64,000 nt of DNA, taken from positions 424,739 to 488,738 of the forward strand of contig CAVTJA010000005.1 in NCBI GenBank assembly GCA_963735005.1, written 5' to 3'. Source of the stretch: WTKG01 sp963735005. Its GTDB lineage: Bacteria; Actinomycetota; Actinomycetes; Actinomycetales; Demequinaceae. Below the pieces are notes generated by a model. The model had not been told where the DNA came from. It searched no databases and saw only the letters and a list, made by a program, of their open reading frames with translations. The translations under genes were made by a program, and so were the position numbers. Below are positions 34,344 to 44,491 of this stretch, one piece after another; positions within the stretch are counted from its first letter, which is position 1, and each line of letters begins with the position of its first letter.

Positions 34344-36443
34344 GTGACTGAATCGTCGTACTCCGCCCGCCACCTGTCCGTACTCGAGGGGCTCGAGGCC
34401 GTCCGCAAGCGGCCCGGTATGTACATCGGGACCACGGACTCGCGCGGCCTCATGCACTGCCTGTGGGAGATCATCGACAACGCGGTCGACGAGGCCCTCG
34501 GCGGCTTCGGCGAGCGCATCGAAATCGTGCTGCACCCAGACGACTCCGTGGAGGTCAGGGACGACGGACGCGGCATCCCCGTAGACATCGAGCCAAAGAC
34601 CGGGCTCAGCGGCGTCGAGGTCGTGATGACCAAGCTTCACGCCGGGGGCAAGTTCGGCGGCGGCTCGTACGCGGCGTCTGGCGGCCTGCACGGTGTGGGC
34701 GCGTCCGTGGTGAACGCATTGAGCGAACGGCTTGACGTGTGGGTCGATCGCGGCGGGCAGACGCATCACATGGCCTTCCGTCGCGGCGAGCCAGGCGCTT
34801 TCCAGGACCCGGCCAAGGGACCGTCGCCCGACGCGCCGTTCGAGCCCTTCACCACAGGATCGCGGCTGGATGTGTCCGGCAAGGTGGCCAAGGCCCGCAC
34901 CGGCACCCGCGTGCGCTACTGGGCGGACCGCGAGATCTTCTCCAAGAGCGCGCGCTTCCAGTACGACGAACTGCTGGGCCGCGCGCGCCAGACGGCCTTC
35001 CTGGTGCCAGGGCTGCAGATCGTCGTGCGCGACGAGCGCAACGTGCTCGAGCCCAAGGAGGAGTCGTTCAAGTACAGCGGCGGCCCCACCGACTTCGTGG
35101 ACTTCCTCGCGCCAGACGACCCGATCACCGAGACCTGGGTGCTGTCCGGCTCCGGCGCGTTTACGGAGTCCGCGCAGGTGTTCAACTCCACCGGCCAGTT
35201 GGTTACCAAGGACGTCGAGCGCGAGTGCAAGGTGGATATCGCACTGCGCTGGGGCAAGGGCTATGACACCACGCTGCGTAGCTTCGTCAACATCATCGCC
35301 ACGCCTCACGGAGGCACGCACCAGGCGGGCTTCGAGCTCGGCCTCGCCAAGGTGCTGCGCAAGGCCATCGAGGCGAACGCCCGCAAGCTCAAGGTGTCGG
35401 GCAAAGAGGGCAGCGAGAAGATCGAGAAGGACGACATGATGGCCGGGCTCACCGCCGTGGTCACCGTGCGCATCCCCGAGCCGCAGTTCGAGGGCCAGAC
35501 CAAGGAGGTGCTGGGCACCGGGCCGGTGCGCGGCATCGTCGCCAAGGTGGTGGAGCAGGAGCTCGGCGCCATCTTGGCGAGCACGCGCGGCACCACCAAG
35601 CAGCAGGCGGCCACCGTGTTGCAGAAGGTTGTGGACGAGATGCGGGCGCGCGTGTCGGCGCGCAAGCAGAAGGAGCTGTCGCGACGAAAGAATTCGCTCG
35701 AGACGTCCTCGCTGCCCAGCAAGCTCGCGGACTGCCGCACCAACGACGTCGACGGGTCCGAGCTGTTCATCGTCGAGGGCGACAGCGCGCTCGGCACCGC
35801 CAAGCTTGCGCGCCAGTCGGACTACCAGGCGCTGCTTCCTATCCGAGGAAAGATCCTCAACGTCCAGAAGGCGTCGTTGTCCGACATGCTCCACAACGCC
35901 GAGTGCGCGAGCATCATCCAGGTGATCGGCGCGGGCTCCGGGCACACCTTCGACCTTGCTTCCGCGCGCTACGGCAAGGTGATCGTGATGACGGATGCCG
36001 ACGTCGACGGCGCGCACATCCGCACGCTGCTCTTGACGCTCTTCTTCCGGTACATGCGTCCGCTTGTGGACGCCGGCCGGGTGTACGCCGCCGTACCGCC
36101 GCTCCACCGCATCGAGATCGCGGGCAGCGCTCGCAAGAAATCGGAGTACGTCTACACGTACTCCGAAGCCGAACTGCGCGAGACGATGTCAAGCATCAAG
36201 CGGTCCGGCCGCACCATTAAGAAGGACATCCAGCGCTACAAGGGGCTAGGCGAGATGGATGCGGACCAGCTTGCGGAGACCACCATGGACCCCGAGAAGC
36301 GCACGCTGCGCCGCATCACCGCCGCCGACGCAGCGCGTGCCGAGCGCGTCTTCGAGCTACTCATGGGCAACGACGTCGCGCCCCGTAAAGACTTCATCGT
36401 GGCGGGCGCGCAGAACCTAGACGTGGCGCGCATCGACGCGTGA
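34344..36443 (+). CDS. parE: DNA topoisomerase IV subunit B (ParE; GyrB family)
   Basis: The ATPase subunit that drives chromosome decatenation. 699 residues: GHKL ATPase (EIIDNAVDEALGG, DDGRGIPVD, GGLHGVGASVVNALS), transducer (GGTH...F), TOPRIM (LFIVEGDSALG, then DADVDGAHI) and the C-terminal RYKGLGEMD. I call ParE rather than GyrB because it lies near sigA with a GyrA-like partner 1.7 kb away, whereas gyrBA usually sit by dnaA. GTG 34344 is chosen by the -10 box; the open frame continues upstream. Confidence 0.92.
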   Translation: MTESSYSARHLSVLEGLEAVRKRPGMYIGTTDSRGLMHCLWEIIDNAVDEALGGFGERIEIVLHPDDSVEVRDDGRGIPVDIEPKTGLSGVEVVMTKLHAGGKFGGGSYAASGGLHGVGASVVNALSERLDVWVDRGGQTHHMAFRRGEPGAFQDPAKGPSPDAPFEPFTTGSRLDVSGKVAKARTGTRVRYWADREIFSKSARFQYDELLGRARQTAFLVPGLQIVVRDERNVLEPKEESFKYSGGPTDFVDFLAPDDPITETWVLSGSGAFTESAQVFNSTGQLVTKDVERECKVDIALRWGKGYDTTLRSFVNIIATPHGGTHQAGFELGLAKVLRKAIEANARKLKVSGKEGSEKIEKDDMMAGLTAVVTVRIPEPQFEGQTKEVLGTGPVRGIVAKVVEQELGAILASTRGTTKQQAATVLQKVVDEMRARVSARKQKELSRRKNSLETSSLPSKLADCRTNDVDGSELFIVEGDSALGTAKLARQSDYQALLPIRGKILNVQKASLSDMLHNAECASIIQVIGAGSGHTFDLASARYGKVIVMTDADVDGAHIRTLLLTLFFRYMRPLVDAGRVYAAVPPLHRIEIAGSARKKSEYVYTYSEAELRETMSSIKRSGRTIKKDIQRYKGLGEMDADQLAETTMDPEKRTLRRITAADAARAERVFELLMGNDVAPRKDFIVAGAQNLDVARIDA

Positions 36444-36483
36444 CGACGGGACGTTGGGCGGCGCGCACGCGCGTCGACTCCGC

Positions 36484-36489
36484 GATACT
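36484..36489 (+). promoter_or_regulatory. -10 hexamer of the ThrE-type exporter gene
   Basis: GATACT, six bases upstream of GTG 36496. Confidence 0.45.
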
Positions 36490-36495
36490 GGTGCG

Positions 36496-37779
36496 GTGAC
36501 CGACAACTCCCGCGAAGAGCAGCTCGAGCCCGTTCGCCTCATCCGGCAGTCCGGCGCGATCATTCGCATGGGCCGCCTGATGCTGGCGTCCGGTACCGCG
36601 AGCTACCGCGTCAAGCAGGCGATGCAGGCCACCGCCCGGGCGCTCGGGGTCACCCGCCACGCGGCCGCGGTCACCCTCACGGAGATCACCGCTACGACCC
36701 ATCGCGGTGAGATCTTCCGCACCGAGGTCGCTGAGGTGCGCAGCATCTCGATCAACGCCGACCGCATCGCGGCGCTCGACGAGTACCGGCGCGAGCTCGA
36801 GGTGGCCGAGCCGGAGTCGCTCACCTCGCAGGATGTCGCCGACAAGCTCAGCGAGATCGAGCGCCGCGGCCCGCTGTACCCGGACTGGGCGAACGCGGCG
36901 TTCGCGGGGGTGGCGTGCTCGGCGTTCGCGGTGCTCAACAACGCGCGGTTCTTCGAGGTGGTCGCGGTGACGGTCGCCGCGACGCTTGGCCAGCTGGCGC
37001 GCCGCAAGCTTGGCGTGCGCGGCTTCAACCACGTGGGGCAGACCATGATCGCCTCGGCCGTGGCGTGCCTCGCTTACGTGCTCGGCGTGGTGGGGCTGGC
37101 GGCCATCCCGGGCGTCGACGCGAGCCTGTCCTCGGGCCTCATCTCCGCCGCACTCTTCTTGGTGCCTGGCTTCGCGATGGTGACCGGCGCGCTCGACCTC
37201 GCGAAACTCGACTTCTCCGCAGGCATCGCCCGCACCGTCTTCGCCTTGATGATCTTCCTGTCCGCCGCCGTCAGCATCGGCGTGGTGACGACGGCGATCG
37301 GCTTCGATCCGCAGGCGGCTGGGCCGTACGAGGTGGGCACGGCGGCCACCTACCTGACCCGCGCCGCCGCGAGTGCGCTGGGCGTGGCGGGCTTCGCGTT
37401 CATGTTCAACAGCCCGGCGCGGATCGCGTGGACCGCAGCCGCGATCGGCACCGTCACCAACGTGGGCAGGTACGCGCTTGTGGACGCTGGCGTGGACAAG
37501 CAGTCGGCCACGGTGGTGGCGTGCTTCGCGGTTGGCGTGCTCGCCGCAACGGTCGCGCGCGCGGTGCGCTCGCCGAACATCACGCTGTCGGTGCCGGCCA
37601 CCCTGATCATGATCCCTGGGGTCGCGGTCTACGGCGCGCTCGTCGCCTTCGGGAACGGGCTCACCATTGAATCGCTGGCCTCCGCGGTGGAGGCGACCCT
37701 GACGGTGTTGTCGATCGTCATGGGGCTGGTGATTGCGAAGCTCGTGATGGACCGCACCTGGGCCCGCGAGCGGCACTAA
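36496..37779 (+). CDS. Threonine/serine exporter family protein (ThrE-like)
   Basis: 427 residues. The N-terminal cytosolic ThrE domain (GRLMLASGTASYRVKQAM..., about 35-150) is followed by about ten membrane helices, the DUF1212/DUF3815 arrangement of ThrE exporters joined in one chain. Threonine/serine is the substrate known for the Corynebacterium protein; here it is inferred. GTG 36496 is chosen because of the -10 hexamer; upstream frame sequence belongs to parE. Confidence 0.88.
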   Translation: MTDNSREEQLEPVRLIRQSGAIIRMGRLMLASGTASYRVKQAMQATARALGVTRHAAAVTLTEITATTHRGEIFRTEVAEVRSISINADRIAALDEYRRELEVAEPESLTSQDVADKLSEIERRGPLYPDWANAAFAGVACSAFAVLNNARFFEVVAVTVAATLGQLARRKLGVRGFNHVGQTMIASAVACLAYVLGVVGLAAIPGVDASLSSGLISAALFLVPGFAMVTGALDLAKLDFSAGIARTVFALMIFLSAAVSIGVVTTAIGFDPQAAGPYEVGTAATYLTRAAASALGVAGFAFMFNSPARIAWTAAAIGTVTNVGRYALVDAGVDKQSATVVACFAVGVLAATVARAVRSPNITLSVPATLIMIPGVAVYGALVAFGNGLTIESLASAVEATLTVLSIVMGLVIAKLVMDRTWARERH

Positions 37780-37824
37780 CCCGCAGGAATCGCGGGACGG
37801 CGCTCGCTGGGCGATGATGGGGGC

Positions 37825-38179
37825 ATGTGGATACCTCCGTACCGAGTACAGGACCCGTCGTTGCCGGACGTTGGCACCGGGATCGGCAAGGTCAACCGCG
37901 TCACCGACGACGGCGCCGCCGCGGTGATGGCGGGCAAGGACGTGACGGCGTTGGCGCTGCTGCGCGGTTACGTTGACACGTACGCGGGGCCCACCGGCGG
38001 GCTGATCTACGCCATCGCCGGCGCGTTCGCGGCGTGGGCGGCCGGATACGGGTACATCGCCGCCGGGTTGTTCGGGGCGGCGGGCGTGATGGCTTGGGTG
38101 GTCATGGAGATCCGACGCCGCGCGCGCAAGTGGCGCGCGCTGGTCGACGCACGCCTGGCGCAGCTGGCCGGCCGGCTAG
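37825..38179 (+). CDS. Small membrane protein, 3' end uncertain
   Basis: From ATG 37825 the frame encodes a soluble N-terminus, two hydrophobic segments (about 60-80 and 83-98) and a basic helix (EIRRRARKWRALVDARLAQLAG). As sequenced the frame runs on to 38397, through 220 bases of antisense parC coding, with an implausible Arg-rich tail. A TAG at 38177-38179 in the next frame overlaps the corrected parC stop as CTAG, as two other convergent pairs here do. I infer that one extra base near 38160-38176 shifts the frame. Function unknown. Confidence 0.5.
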
Positions 38180-40618
38180 CCGATTCCGTGCACGGGCGCC
38201 GCGAGCGGCGAGCCCGAGCCGTCGCGTTTGCCGTGCTCGCCCGGCAACTCCACGGCCTGGCCCGCGCCGGACACCGCGCGCGCCGGCTGCGCCGCCTGCC
38301 CACGCCGACAACAGGACGTCCTCGCCGCGCAGGAACTTGTGCGCGCGGACGCCGCCGGTGCCGCGACCCTTGGCCGGGTACTCCGCGAGCGGGGTGACCT
38401 TGGCGGTGCCTGGAGTGGTGCCAGGCAGGGCGGCCGACGGCCCCGCGATGGTCACGGCCACGGGGGAATCGGCGCCGGGCGCCACCGCCCCGAAGAACAG
38501 CACCCTGGCGCCGTCCGTCACGTTCATGCCCGCCATGCCGCCGGCCGCGCGGCCCTGCGGCCGGACGAGCGAGGCGGAGTAGCGCAGCAACTGCGCGTCC
38601 GACGTGACGAACACCAGCTCGGCGTCGTCGCCCGCGGGGGCGGCGCCCACCACGGCGTCGCCGTCCTTGAGACCGATGATGTCCCAGGCATCGCGCTGAG
38701 GCGCCTCCTCGGGCGTCACGCGCTTGACGACGCCCTGCGCCGTGCCGAGGGCGAGGGGGGTGTCGGTGCCGAGCGGCACGAGCGCGACGGCCTCCTCCCC
38801 ACGGTCGAGGGTGACGAGCTCGGACAGCGGCACGCCTCCGCCGAGCGAGGGAGGGTCGTCGGTGGGCGGAAGCGCGGGGACGTCGAGCAGGGACAGGCGC
38901 ACGATGCGCCCGGCGGAGGTCACCACGCCGACGTCGGAGCGGGACGACGCGGGGACCACCGAGCGCAGTACGTCGTGGGCGCTGCGGCGTCCATCGCGTG
39001 AGACGGGGTGATCGTCGGCGGTGCGCGCGACGAGCCCGGTGACGCTCAGCAGCGCCGAGCAGGGCGAGTCGGCGACTTCGGTGGCCACGGGCGCCGCTTT
39101 GGCCCCCGGCGCGGCGGAAACGGCCGTTGCCCCGGCGTCGGCCAGCAGGATGGTGCGGCGCGGCGTGCCGTGTGCCGACGCGACGGCGTCCATCTCGCGC
39201 CCGACTACAGCATGCAGGGCGGAATCGCTCGCGAGCACCTCCTGGAGGTCCGCGATCTCGGCGAGTAGCGCGGCCTTCTCGTTCTCGAGCTCGATGCGCG
39301 AGAACTTTGTGAGGCGGCGCAGGCGCAGTTCGAGGATGTAGTCGGACTGCACCTCGGAGAGGTTGAAGACCTCCATCAGGCGCGTGCGCGCGGCGGCGGA
39401 GTCGTCGGATGTGCGGATCACCTGGATGACGTCGTCGATGTCAAGGATGGCCACCAACAGGCCCTCGACAAGGTGCAGACGGTCCTGGCGCGCGGCGAGG
39501 CGGTGTTCGCTGCGGCGGCGCACCACCTCGATACGGTGGTCCACCCACACCCGCAGCAGCTCGCGCAGGCCCAGCTGCTTGGGCTGGCCGTCTACGAGCG
39601 CGACGGCGTTGATCGAGAACGATTCCTCGAGCGGCGTGAGCCGGTACAGCTTGGTGAGCACCTTCTCGGGCTCGAAGCCACTCTTGATCTCGATCACGAG
39701 GCGCAGGCCGTGGTGGCGGTCGGTGAGGTCGGTGACGGCGGCGATGCCCTCGAGCTTGCGCGCGGACACCGCGTCCTTAATCTTCTCGACCACCTTTTCT
39801 GGGCCGACGAGGTACGGCAGCTCGGTGACCACGATGCCCTGGCGGCGCGCCGTCACCCGCTCGATGCGCGTCTTCGCCTGCGTCTTGAACGCACCCTTGC
39901 CGGTCTCGTACGCCTGCTGGATGCCTTCGAGGCCGACGATCTTGCCGCCGCCCGGAAGGTCCGGCCCGGGCACGAACTTCATGAGGTCCTCGGTGGTGGC
40001 CTTGGGGTTCGCGAGCAGGTGGCGCGCGGCCGAGATCACCTCGACGAGGTTGTGAGGCGCCATGTTGGTGGCCATGCCGACGGCGATGCCGGACGCCCCG
40101 TTGACGAGCAGGTTGGGGATCGCGGCGGGGAGCACGGCGGGCTGCTCAAGCTTGTTGTCGTAGTTGGGGACAAAGTCCACGACGTCCTCGCGGAGGTCCG
40201 CGATCATCGCCATGGCGGCGGAGCCAAGCCGTGCCTCGGTGTACCGCGACGCGGCCGGGCCGTCGTCGAGTGAGCCGAAGTTGCCGTGGCCGTCCACGAG
40301 CGGCAGTCGCAGCGAGAACGACTGCGCCATGCGCACAAGGGCGTCGTAAATCGCCTGGTCGCCATGGGGGTGGAACTTGCCCATCACCTCGCCAACAACG
40401 CGCGAGCTCTTGACGTGCGCCTTGTCGGGCGCGAGGCCCATCTCGCCCATCGAATAGACGATGCGCCGCTGGACGGGCTTGAGGCCGTCGCGCGCATCTG
40501 GGAGGGCGCGCGAATAGATCACCGAGTACGCGTACTCGAGGAACGACGATTCCATCTCGGCGCCGACGTCGATGTCGACGACGTGCTGATCTGCGGGTGC
40601 CCCGGAAGGCGCTGCCAT
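38176..40618 (-). CDS. parC: DNA topoisomerase IV subunit A (ParC; GyrA family), frameshift near the 3' end
   Basis: Breakage-reunion subunit: LKPVQRRIVYSM, KSSRVVGEVMGKFHPHGD, the catalytic Tyr in AASRYTEARL (about 121), a coiled-coil tower, then six-bladed beta-pinwheel repeats. Up to WAGG (codon at 38300-38302) the frame is normal. The sequenced frame then gives an Arg/Ala-rich tail to 38102. One base over, it reads AVSGAGQAVELPGEHGKRDG..., a sensible terminus, and stops at 38176. So one base is extra, or two are missing, between about 38272 and 38300. ATG 40618 is the preferred start. Confidence 0.9.
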
Positions 40619-40747
40619 GCCTAACCTCACGATTCTGTGCTGATGCCTGCCCTATTGTCGCGCCCGGCTCCGACGCCGACGGCACGACGCGCCAGCGCGG
40701 CGTGCACATCGTCACTCGGTCGCCCGTCCGGCCGCAGAGGTGAAACA

Positions 40748-41323
40748 ATGGCGCTTATGTCTACGTCGCTCGACAAAGCGGTCGCAGGGGCGGGGTACTA
40801 CCCCGCGCTCGCCGCGCAGGTACTCAAGACCACGCTCGCGGGCGAGAACCCGGTGGAACACTTCGTGCACGCGGAGACGACGTTCGACGACCGCGAAGTG
40901 CGCCGCCACATGACCATCCTGGTGCTCACCGACACGCGGCTCATCCGGATTCATATTGACGACGGAGCGGCCCCCGACGGCGAGGGCGGCCACGCGGCGC
41001 AGGCAACTGCCGAGGCGGCACTGTTGCGCACCGTGTCGTCCGTGGCGCTCAGCACCGTCGTCCATCACCCCGAGGATTTCCGCGAGGGCGACGCCCCCAG
41101 CGAGATGGTGCTCGCGGTGGGGTGGGGCGTGCACTCCCGTATCGAGCTCGAGCCTGCGGCATGCGGCGACGAGAACTGCGACGCAGACCACGGCTACACC
41201 GGCGGCATCACTGGGGACGACACCTTGGTGCGCGTGAGCGCCCTCGCCGACGGCGAGGACTCAGTGCGCGCCCTGGCACGGTTCGTCGCGGCGCTGCAGG
41301 GGGCAGTGGGAGCCACCGCGTGA
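40748..41323 (+). CDS. DUF5998 family protein
   Basis: 191 residues, soluble, alpha/beta. It has a conserved N-terminus (LDKAVAGAGYYPALAAQVLKTTLAGENP), a central FDDREVRRHMTILVLTDTRLI, and a late CGDENCDADHGYTG that could bind a metal. Typical of actinomycetes; function unknown. AGAGGTG precedes ATG 40748. Its stop overlaps the GTG of the next gene (GTGA), so the two form a unit. Confidence 0.85.
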   Translation: MALMSTSLDKAVAGAGYYPALAAQVLKTTLAGENPVEHFVHAETTFDDREVRRHMTILVLTDTRLIRIHIDDGAAPDGEGGHAAQATAEAALLRTVSSVALSTVVHHPEDFREGDAPSEMVLAVGWGVHSRIELEPAACGDENCDADHGYTGGITGDDTLVRVSALADGEDSVRALARFVAALQGAVGATA

Positions 41324-42483
41324 CCTTTGCCGAGCAGCTCGAACCTGCGGGGCTGTCGCTGCCCGAGTACGGCGGGCTGGAACTGGGCGCGGTGCTTCCA
41401 GCGGCGCTCGACGCAATCGGTGCCGGCGCCGCGGTGAAGGGACGCGACGCCGCTCGCGACCGCGCGGCGCTTGGGCTCCCGCAAGTTCGCCACGTGTGCG
41501 TCGTGATCCTCGACGGGCTCGGCCAGTACCAGCTCGAGTCGCGCCGCGGCCACGCGCGGTTCCTGCGGACACTGAGCGGCCACGTGGCGACGGCGGGCTA
41601 TCCCACGACGACGGCCGCGTCGCTCGCGCTGTTCGGCACCGGTCAGACGTCTGGCATGACGGGCATGACCGGCTACACGGTGCGCAATCCCCGCACCGGC
41701 CAGCTCGCCAACATGATCTCCTGGGATGGCGCGTTCCAGGCGGAGGATTGGCAGCCGCAGCCGTCGTTACTTCAGCTTGCGGACCAGGCAGGATTTAACG
41801 TGACCACCCTTGGCAAGGCGAAATTCGCGGGGTCGGGCCTGACCCACGCGGTGTTGCGCGGCGGCCAGTTCATTGGCGCGGAGCACCTGGTGGACCGCAT
41901 CGACGTCGCGCTCGGCGCCATGTCGAAGCCCGGGGTGTCGTACATGTACTGGGGTGAGATCGACGCCGCTGGGCATGCATACGGCTGGCAGTCGGGGGAG
42001 TGGACGGTCGCCCTGGAGGACGCCGATCGCGAGCTCGAGCGCCTTGCGAAGCTTGCCCCGAAGGACACCCTGATCGTGATCACCGCTGACCACGGCATGA
42101 TCGACGCGAAGGGCGAGCCGCGCTTAGACGTCGCGACCGACTCGGCGCTCGGCGAGGGCGTCGACCTGCTCGCCGGCGAGCCGCGCGCGCTGCACGTCTA
42201 CGGCGCCGACCCGGATGCGATCGCCAAGCGGTGGGCCGAGCGGCTCGACGGGCACGCCGTCGTGGGCACGCGAGCCGACGCCATCGCGGCTGGGATCTTT
42301 GGCAACGTTGACCCGGCGCTCGAGGACCGCATCGGCGACGTCGTGGTGGCGATGCGCGGGCGCTCCACGGTGGTGCACTCGGGGATTCAGTCCCCGGCGT
42401 CCATTGGCCTGGTGGGCGTGCACGGTTCGCTCACGCCGGAGGAGCTGAACATCCCTGTGCTGGTCGCGGGCTCGGCCGCGTAG
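41320..42483 (+). CDS. Alkaline-phosphatase-superfamily phosphodiesterase
   Basis: 387 residues of the type I phosphodiesterase/nucleotide pyrophosphatase family. The N-terminal metal site VVILDGLG is followed by the nucleophile region YPTTTAASLALFGTG (Thr). The second metal set appears as GEIDAAGHAYG and ITADHGMID. There is no signal peptide, so it is cytosolic. Substrate unknown. It is coupled to DUF5998 by a four-base overlap, a pairing I recall from other actinomycetes. Confidence 0.88.
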   Translation: MTFAEQLEPAGLSLPEYGGLELGAVLPAALDAIGAGAAVKGRDAARDRAALGLPQVRHVCVVILDGLGQYQLESRRGHARFLRTLSGHVATAGYPTTTAASLALFGTGQTSGMTGMTGYTVRNPRTGQLANMISWDGAFQAEDWQPQPSLLQLADQAGFNVTTLGKAKFAGSGLTHAVLRGGQFIGAEHLVDRIDVALGAMSKPGVSYMYWGEIDAAGHAYGWQSGEWTVALEDADRELERLAKLAPKDTLIVITADHGMIDAKGEPRLDVATDSALGEGVDLLAGEPRALHVYGADPDAIAKRWAERLDGHAVVGTRADAIAAGIFGNVDPALEDRIGDVVVAMRGRSTVVHSGIQSPASIGLVGVHGSLTPEELNIPVLVAGSAA

Positions 42484-42510
42484 TCGCGTGCCGCTCCGCC
42501 GAGGGTGCTG

Positions 42511-43461
42511 CTAGTCGGACTTCGCGCCGAAGACGATCTCGTCCCACGTCGGCACCGACGTGCGGCCCTTGCGCCCGGTGCGGCGCGGGGCCGGTGCGGG
42601 CTCCTCGGCGGTGACGACCTCGTCCTGCCCTGCGGACTGGCGCACAGCGCCGCCGTTCGACTCGAAGCGGACCTCGGCGCGGCGCACGTACTGCTGCGGC
42701 CCGAAGCCCTCGAACTCCTCGTCGCTAGCGTCGAGCTCTTCGGCGACGACCTCCTCGCGGGTGCCGCGCTTGGCCTGTAGCTCCGCGAGCAGCTCGTCGG
42801 TGGTGCGCTTTTTGGCCGGCGCGGGCGCCTCAAGCTTGTGGAGCGACACCTCGGGCGCGGGGCCCTCGTGGCGCACGGGTGCAAGGTGGCGCGTGGGCGC
42901 GGGCATGTCGAGCACGTCAGTCTCGGTGAGCCAGCGGGCCTCGTCGTCCTGAGCGCGGACGGTGCGCGTCGCGTGGTCGAACGTCCACACCGCGCGGGCC
43001 GAGCCTCCTGCGAGCGGGTACGTCGCGGACACGCACCACGGGTTCGACCCGCTGCGCCAGGCGTCCCATTCGATCTTCGCGGCCGCGATGCCGCGGCTCG
43101 ACAGGCGGTCGGTGACGACCTCGCCGAGGTGCGGCGCGCCGGTCTCGCGGCCGGTGCGGGTATTGCGCGCAAGCTGGGCGATGTACTCCCGCTCGGCGAG
43201 GACAGGGCCCTCGTAGGCGCGGAGCTTCTCCACCGGGACGCCGGTCGCCGCCGAGATTTCCTCGGCGCTCTGGCCGGCGCGCACACGGCGCTGGATGTCC
43301 TTGGGGCTCATGGTCGCGGGTTCGGCCTGGTGCGCGCCTGCGGCCCCGATCACCGTGCGGAGGCTCTCGGTGACGGGGAGCGTATAGCGCTCGCCGCTTT
43401 CGGTGACGACGACGATGTTCTCGCCGTCGTCGGCCGTTCCGATGAGTTCCACTCGGGTCAT
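42511..43461 (-). CDS. sepH: Septation protein SepH
   Basis: 316 residues: an N-terminal DUF3071 domain with a helix-turn-helix (SPKDIQRRVRAGQSAEEISAATG, about 50-75), a WDAWRSGSNPWCV conserved block, then a disordered acidic/Lys-Pro tail with a conserved end (RTSVPTWDEIVFG). SepH stimulates FtsZ assembly in Streptomyces and mycobacteria. ATG 43461 has CAATCT six bases upstream; GTG 43467 would overlap that spacing. Confidence 0.92.
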   Translation of the reverse strand: MTRVELIGTADDGENIVVVTESGERYTLPVTESLRTVIGAAGAHQAEPATMSPKDIQRRVRAGQSAEEISAATGVPVEKLRAYEGPVLAEREYIAQLARNTRTGRETGAPHLGEVVTDRLSSRGIAAAKIEWDAWRSGSNPWCVSATYPLAGGSARAVWTFDHATRTVRAQDDEARWLTETDVLDMPAPTRHLAPVRHEGPAPEVSLHKLEAPAPAKKRTTDELLAELQAKRGTREEVVAEELDASDEEFEGFGPQQYVRRAEVRFESNGGAVRQSAGQDEVVTAEEPAPAPRRTGRKGRTSVPTWDEIVFGAKSD

Positions 43462-43467
43462 GTCCAC

Positions 43468-43473
43468 AGATTG
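43468..43473 (-). promoter_or_regulatory. -10 hexamer of sepH
   Basis: CAATCT on the minus strand, six bases upstream of ATG 43461. Confidence 0.45.
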
Positions 43474-43572
43474 CCACGCAGGTGGCCCGTGGCGCGGTAG
43501 GCACGCCCGCAGTGTCTAAGCGAGTCGCGCCGTGCGGCAGGATGGGCGTATGCCCGATACCCCGCCGAACTC

Positions 43573-44364
43573 ATGGAAATCGCCGCGCGACTTGCCACCG
43601 AGGCTGGCCAGCTCGTGGCCAAGGGCCGCGCCGACGCCGCGGTGAAGGCCAGCAAGTCCAGCCTCGAAGACATCGTGACCCAGGTCGACCTCGACGCCGA
43701 ACAGCTCCTTCGCGATCGCATCGCCGCGCTGCGGCCCGACGACGCGGTCCTGGGCGAGGAGGGCGATGACGTCGAGGGCACCTCCGGCATCACCTGGGTG
43801 CTCGACCCGATCGACGGCACCGTGAACTTCCTCTACGGCCTCCCGCACTTTTGCGTGTCGGTCGCGGCGGTGCGCGGCGCACCCAAGCCCGGGCAGTGGA
43901 CTCAACTGGCCGGCGCGATCGCCGAGGCGGGGGACGGCCCATTGTGGACGGCCGCCGCGGGCGTCGGCGCTTGGCGCGACGGGGTGCCGCTCGCGCCCCG
44001 CAGACCCAGCGCGCTCTCCCAAACCCTGGTGGCTACCGGCTTCCAATACCTGCCCGAGCGCCGCGTCGTCCAGGGGGAGGTCGCAGCCCGGCTGATGGCG
44101 AGCGTGCGCGACATCCGCAGGCTCGGCTCGTGCGCGCTCGACCTTTGCTACGCCGCGGCGGGCGAGGTGGACGCGTATTACGAGCACGGCCTCAACGCGT
44201 GGGATTTCGCCGCCGGCTCGCTCATCGCGCGCGAGGTGGGGCTGCGCGTGGAGGGCTTCGACGGTGCCGCCGCGGACGAGAAGTTTTTGCTCGCCGCGCC
44301 TCCTGGCACGTTCGAGGAATTGCACGCAGCGCTGCTCGACGCGGGCGCGCGCGACCTTTGGTAG
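43573..44364 (+). CDS. suhB: Inositol monophosphatase family protein (SuhB-like)
   Basis: 263 residues with the Mg-dependent phosphatase motifs: the metal site GEEGDD, DPIDGTVNF (about 77-85) and NAWDFAAGSLI near the C-terminus. Likely dephosphorylates inositol phosphate or a related sugar phosphate. ATG 43573 has no Shine-Dalgarno. CAGGAT six bases before ATG 43550 suggests a leaderless start there, out of frame by one base; adding one base near 43571 would give MPDTPPNS before MEIAARLA. From memory Rv2701c (suhB) is near sigA as here. Confidence 0.9.
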   Translation: MEIAARLATEAGQLVAKGRADAAVKASKSSLEDIVTQVDLDAEQLLRDRIAALRPDDAVLGEEGDDVEGTSGITWVLDPIDGTVNFLYGLPHFCVSVAAVRGAPKPGQWTQLAGAIAEAGDGPLWTAAAGVGAWRDGVPLAPRRPSALSQTLVATGFQYLPERRVVQGEVAARLMASVRDIRRLGSCALDLCYAAAGEVDAYYEHGLNAWDFAAGSLIAREVGLRVEGFDGAAADEKFLLAAPPGTFEELHAALLDAGARDLW

Positions 44365-44366
44365 GG

Positions 44367-44387
44367 CCCTCCCGGCGCGTCGGGAGT
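44367..44387 (+). terminator. Terminator of suhB
   Basis: CTCCCG pairs with CGGGAG around a 6-base loop, followed by TTT; it starts three bases after the stop codon. Confidence 0.65.
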
Positions 44388-44491
44388 TTGCAATTGGCGA
44401 AAAGTGGGGCACAATGCGTGCGCCCGGGGAACAAAAACGGCTCCCTAGGCATTGACCCCGTGGATGCCCCACGAAGGAGGGACCGCGCCAG

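Noticed and set aside
34269..36107. 612-codon antisense frame across parE
   Set aside because: No start signal, no recognisable protein, and parE is complete on the other strand.
38180..38397. C-terminal extension of the membrane protein gene at 37825
   Set aside because: Antisense to the parC C-terminus and Arg-rich; more likely due to a frameshift than a real 220-base overlap.
44405..44472. GTGGGGC/GCCCCAC inverted pair before the DUF4193 gene as a riboswitch-like leader
   Set aside because: The likely -10 (CACAAT at about 44411) puts the left arm outside the transcript, so no RNA hairpin would form.
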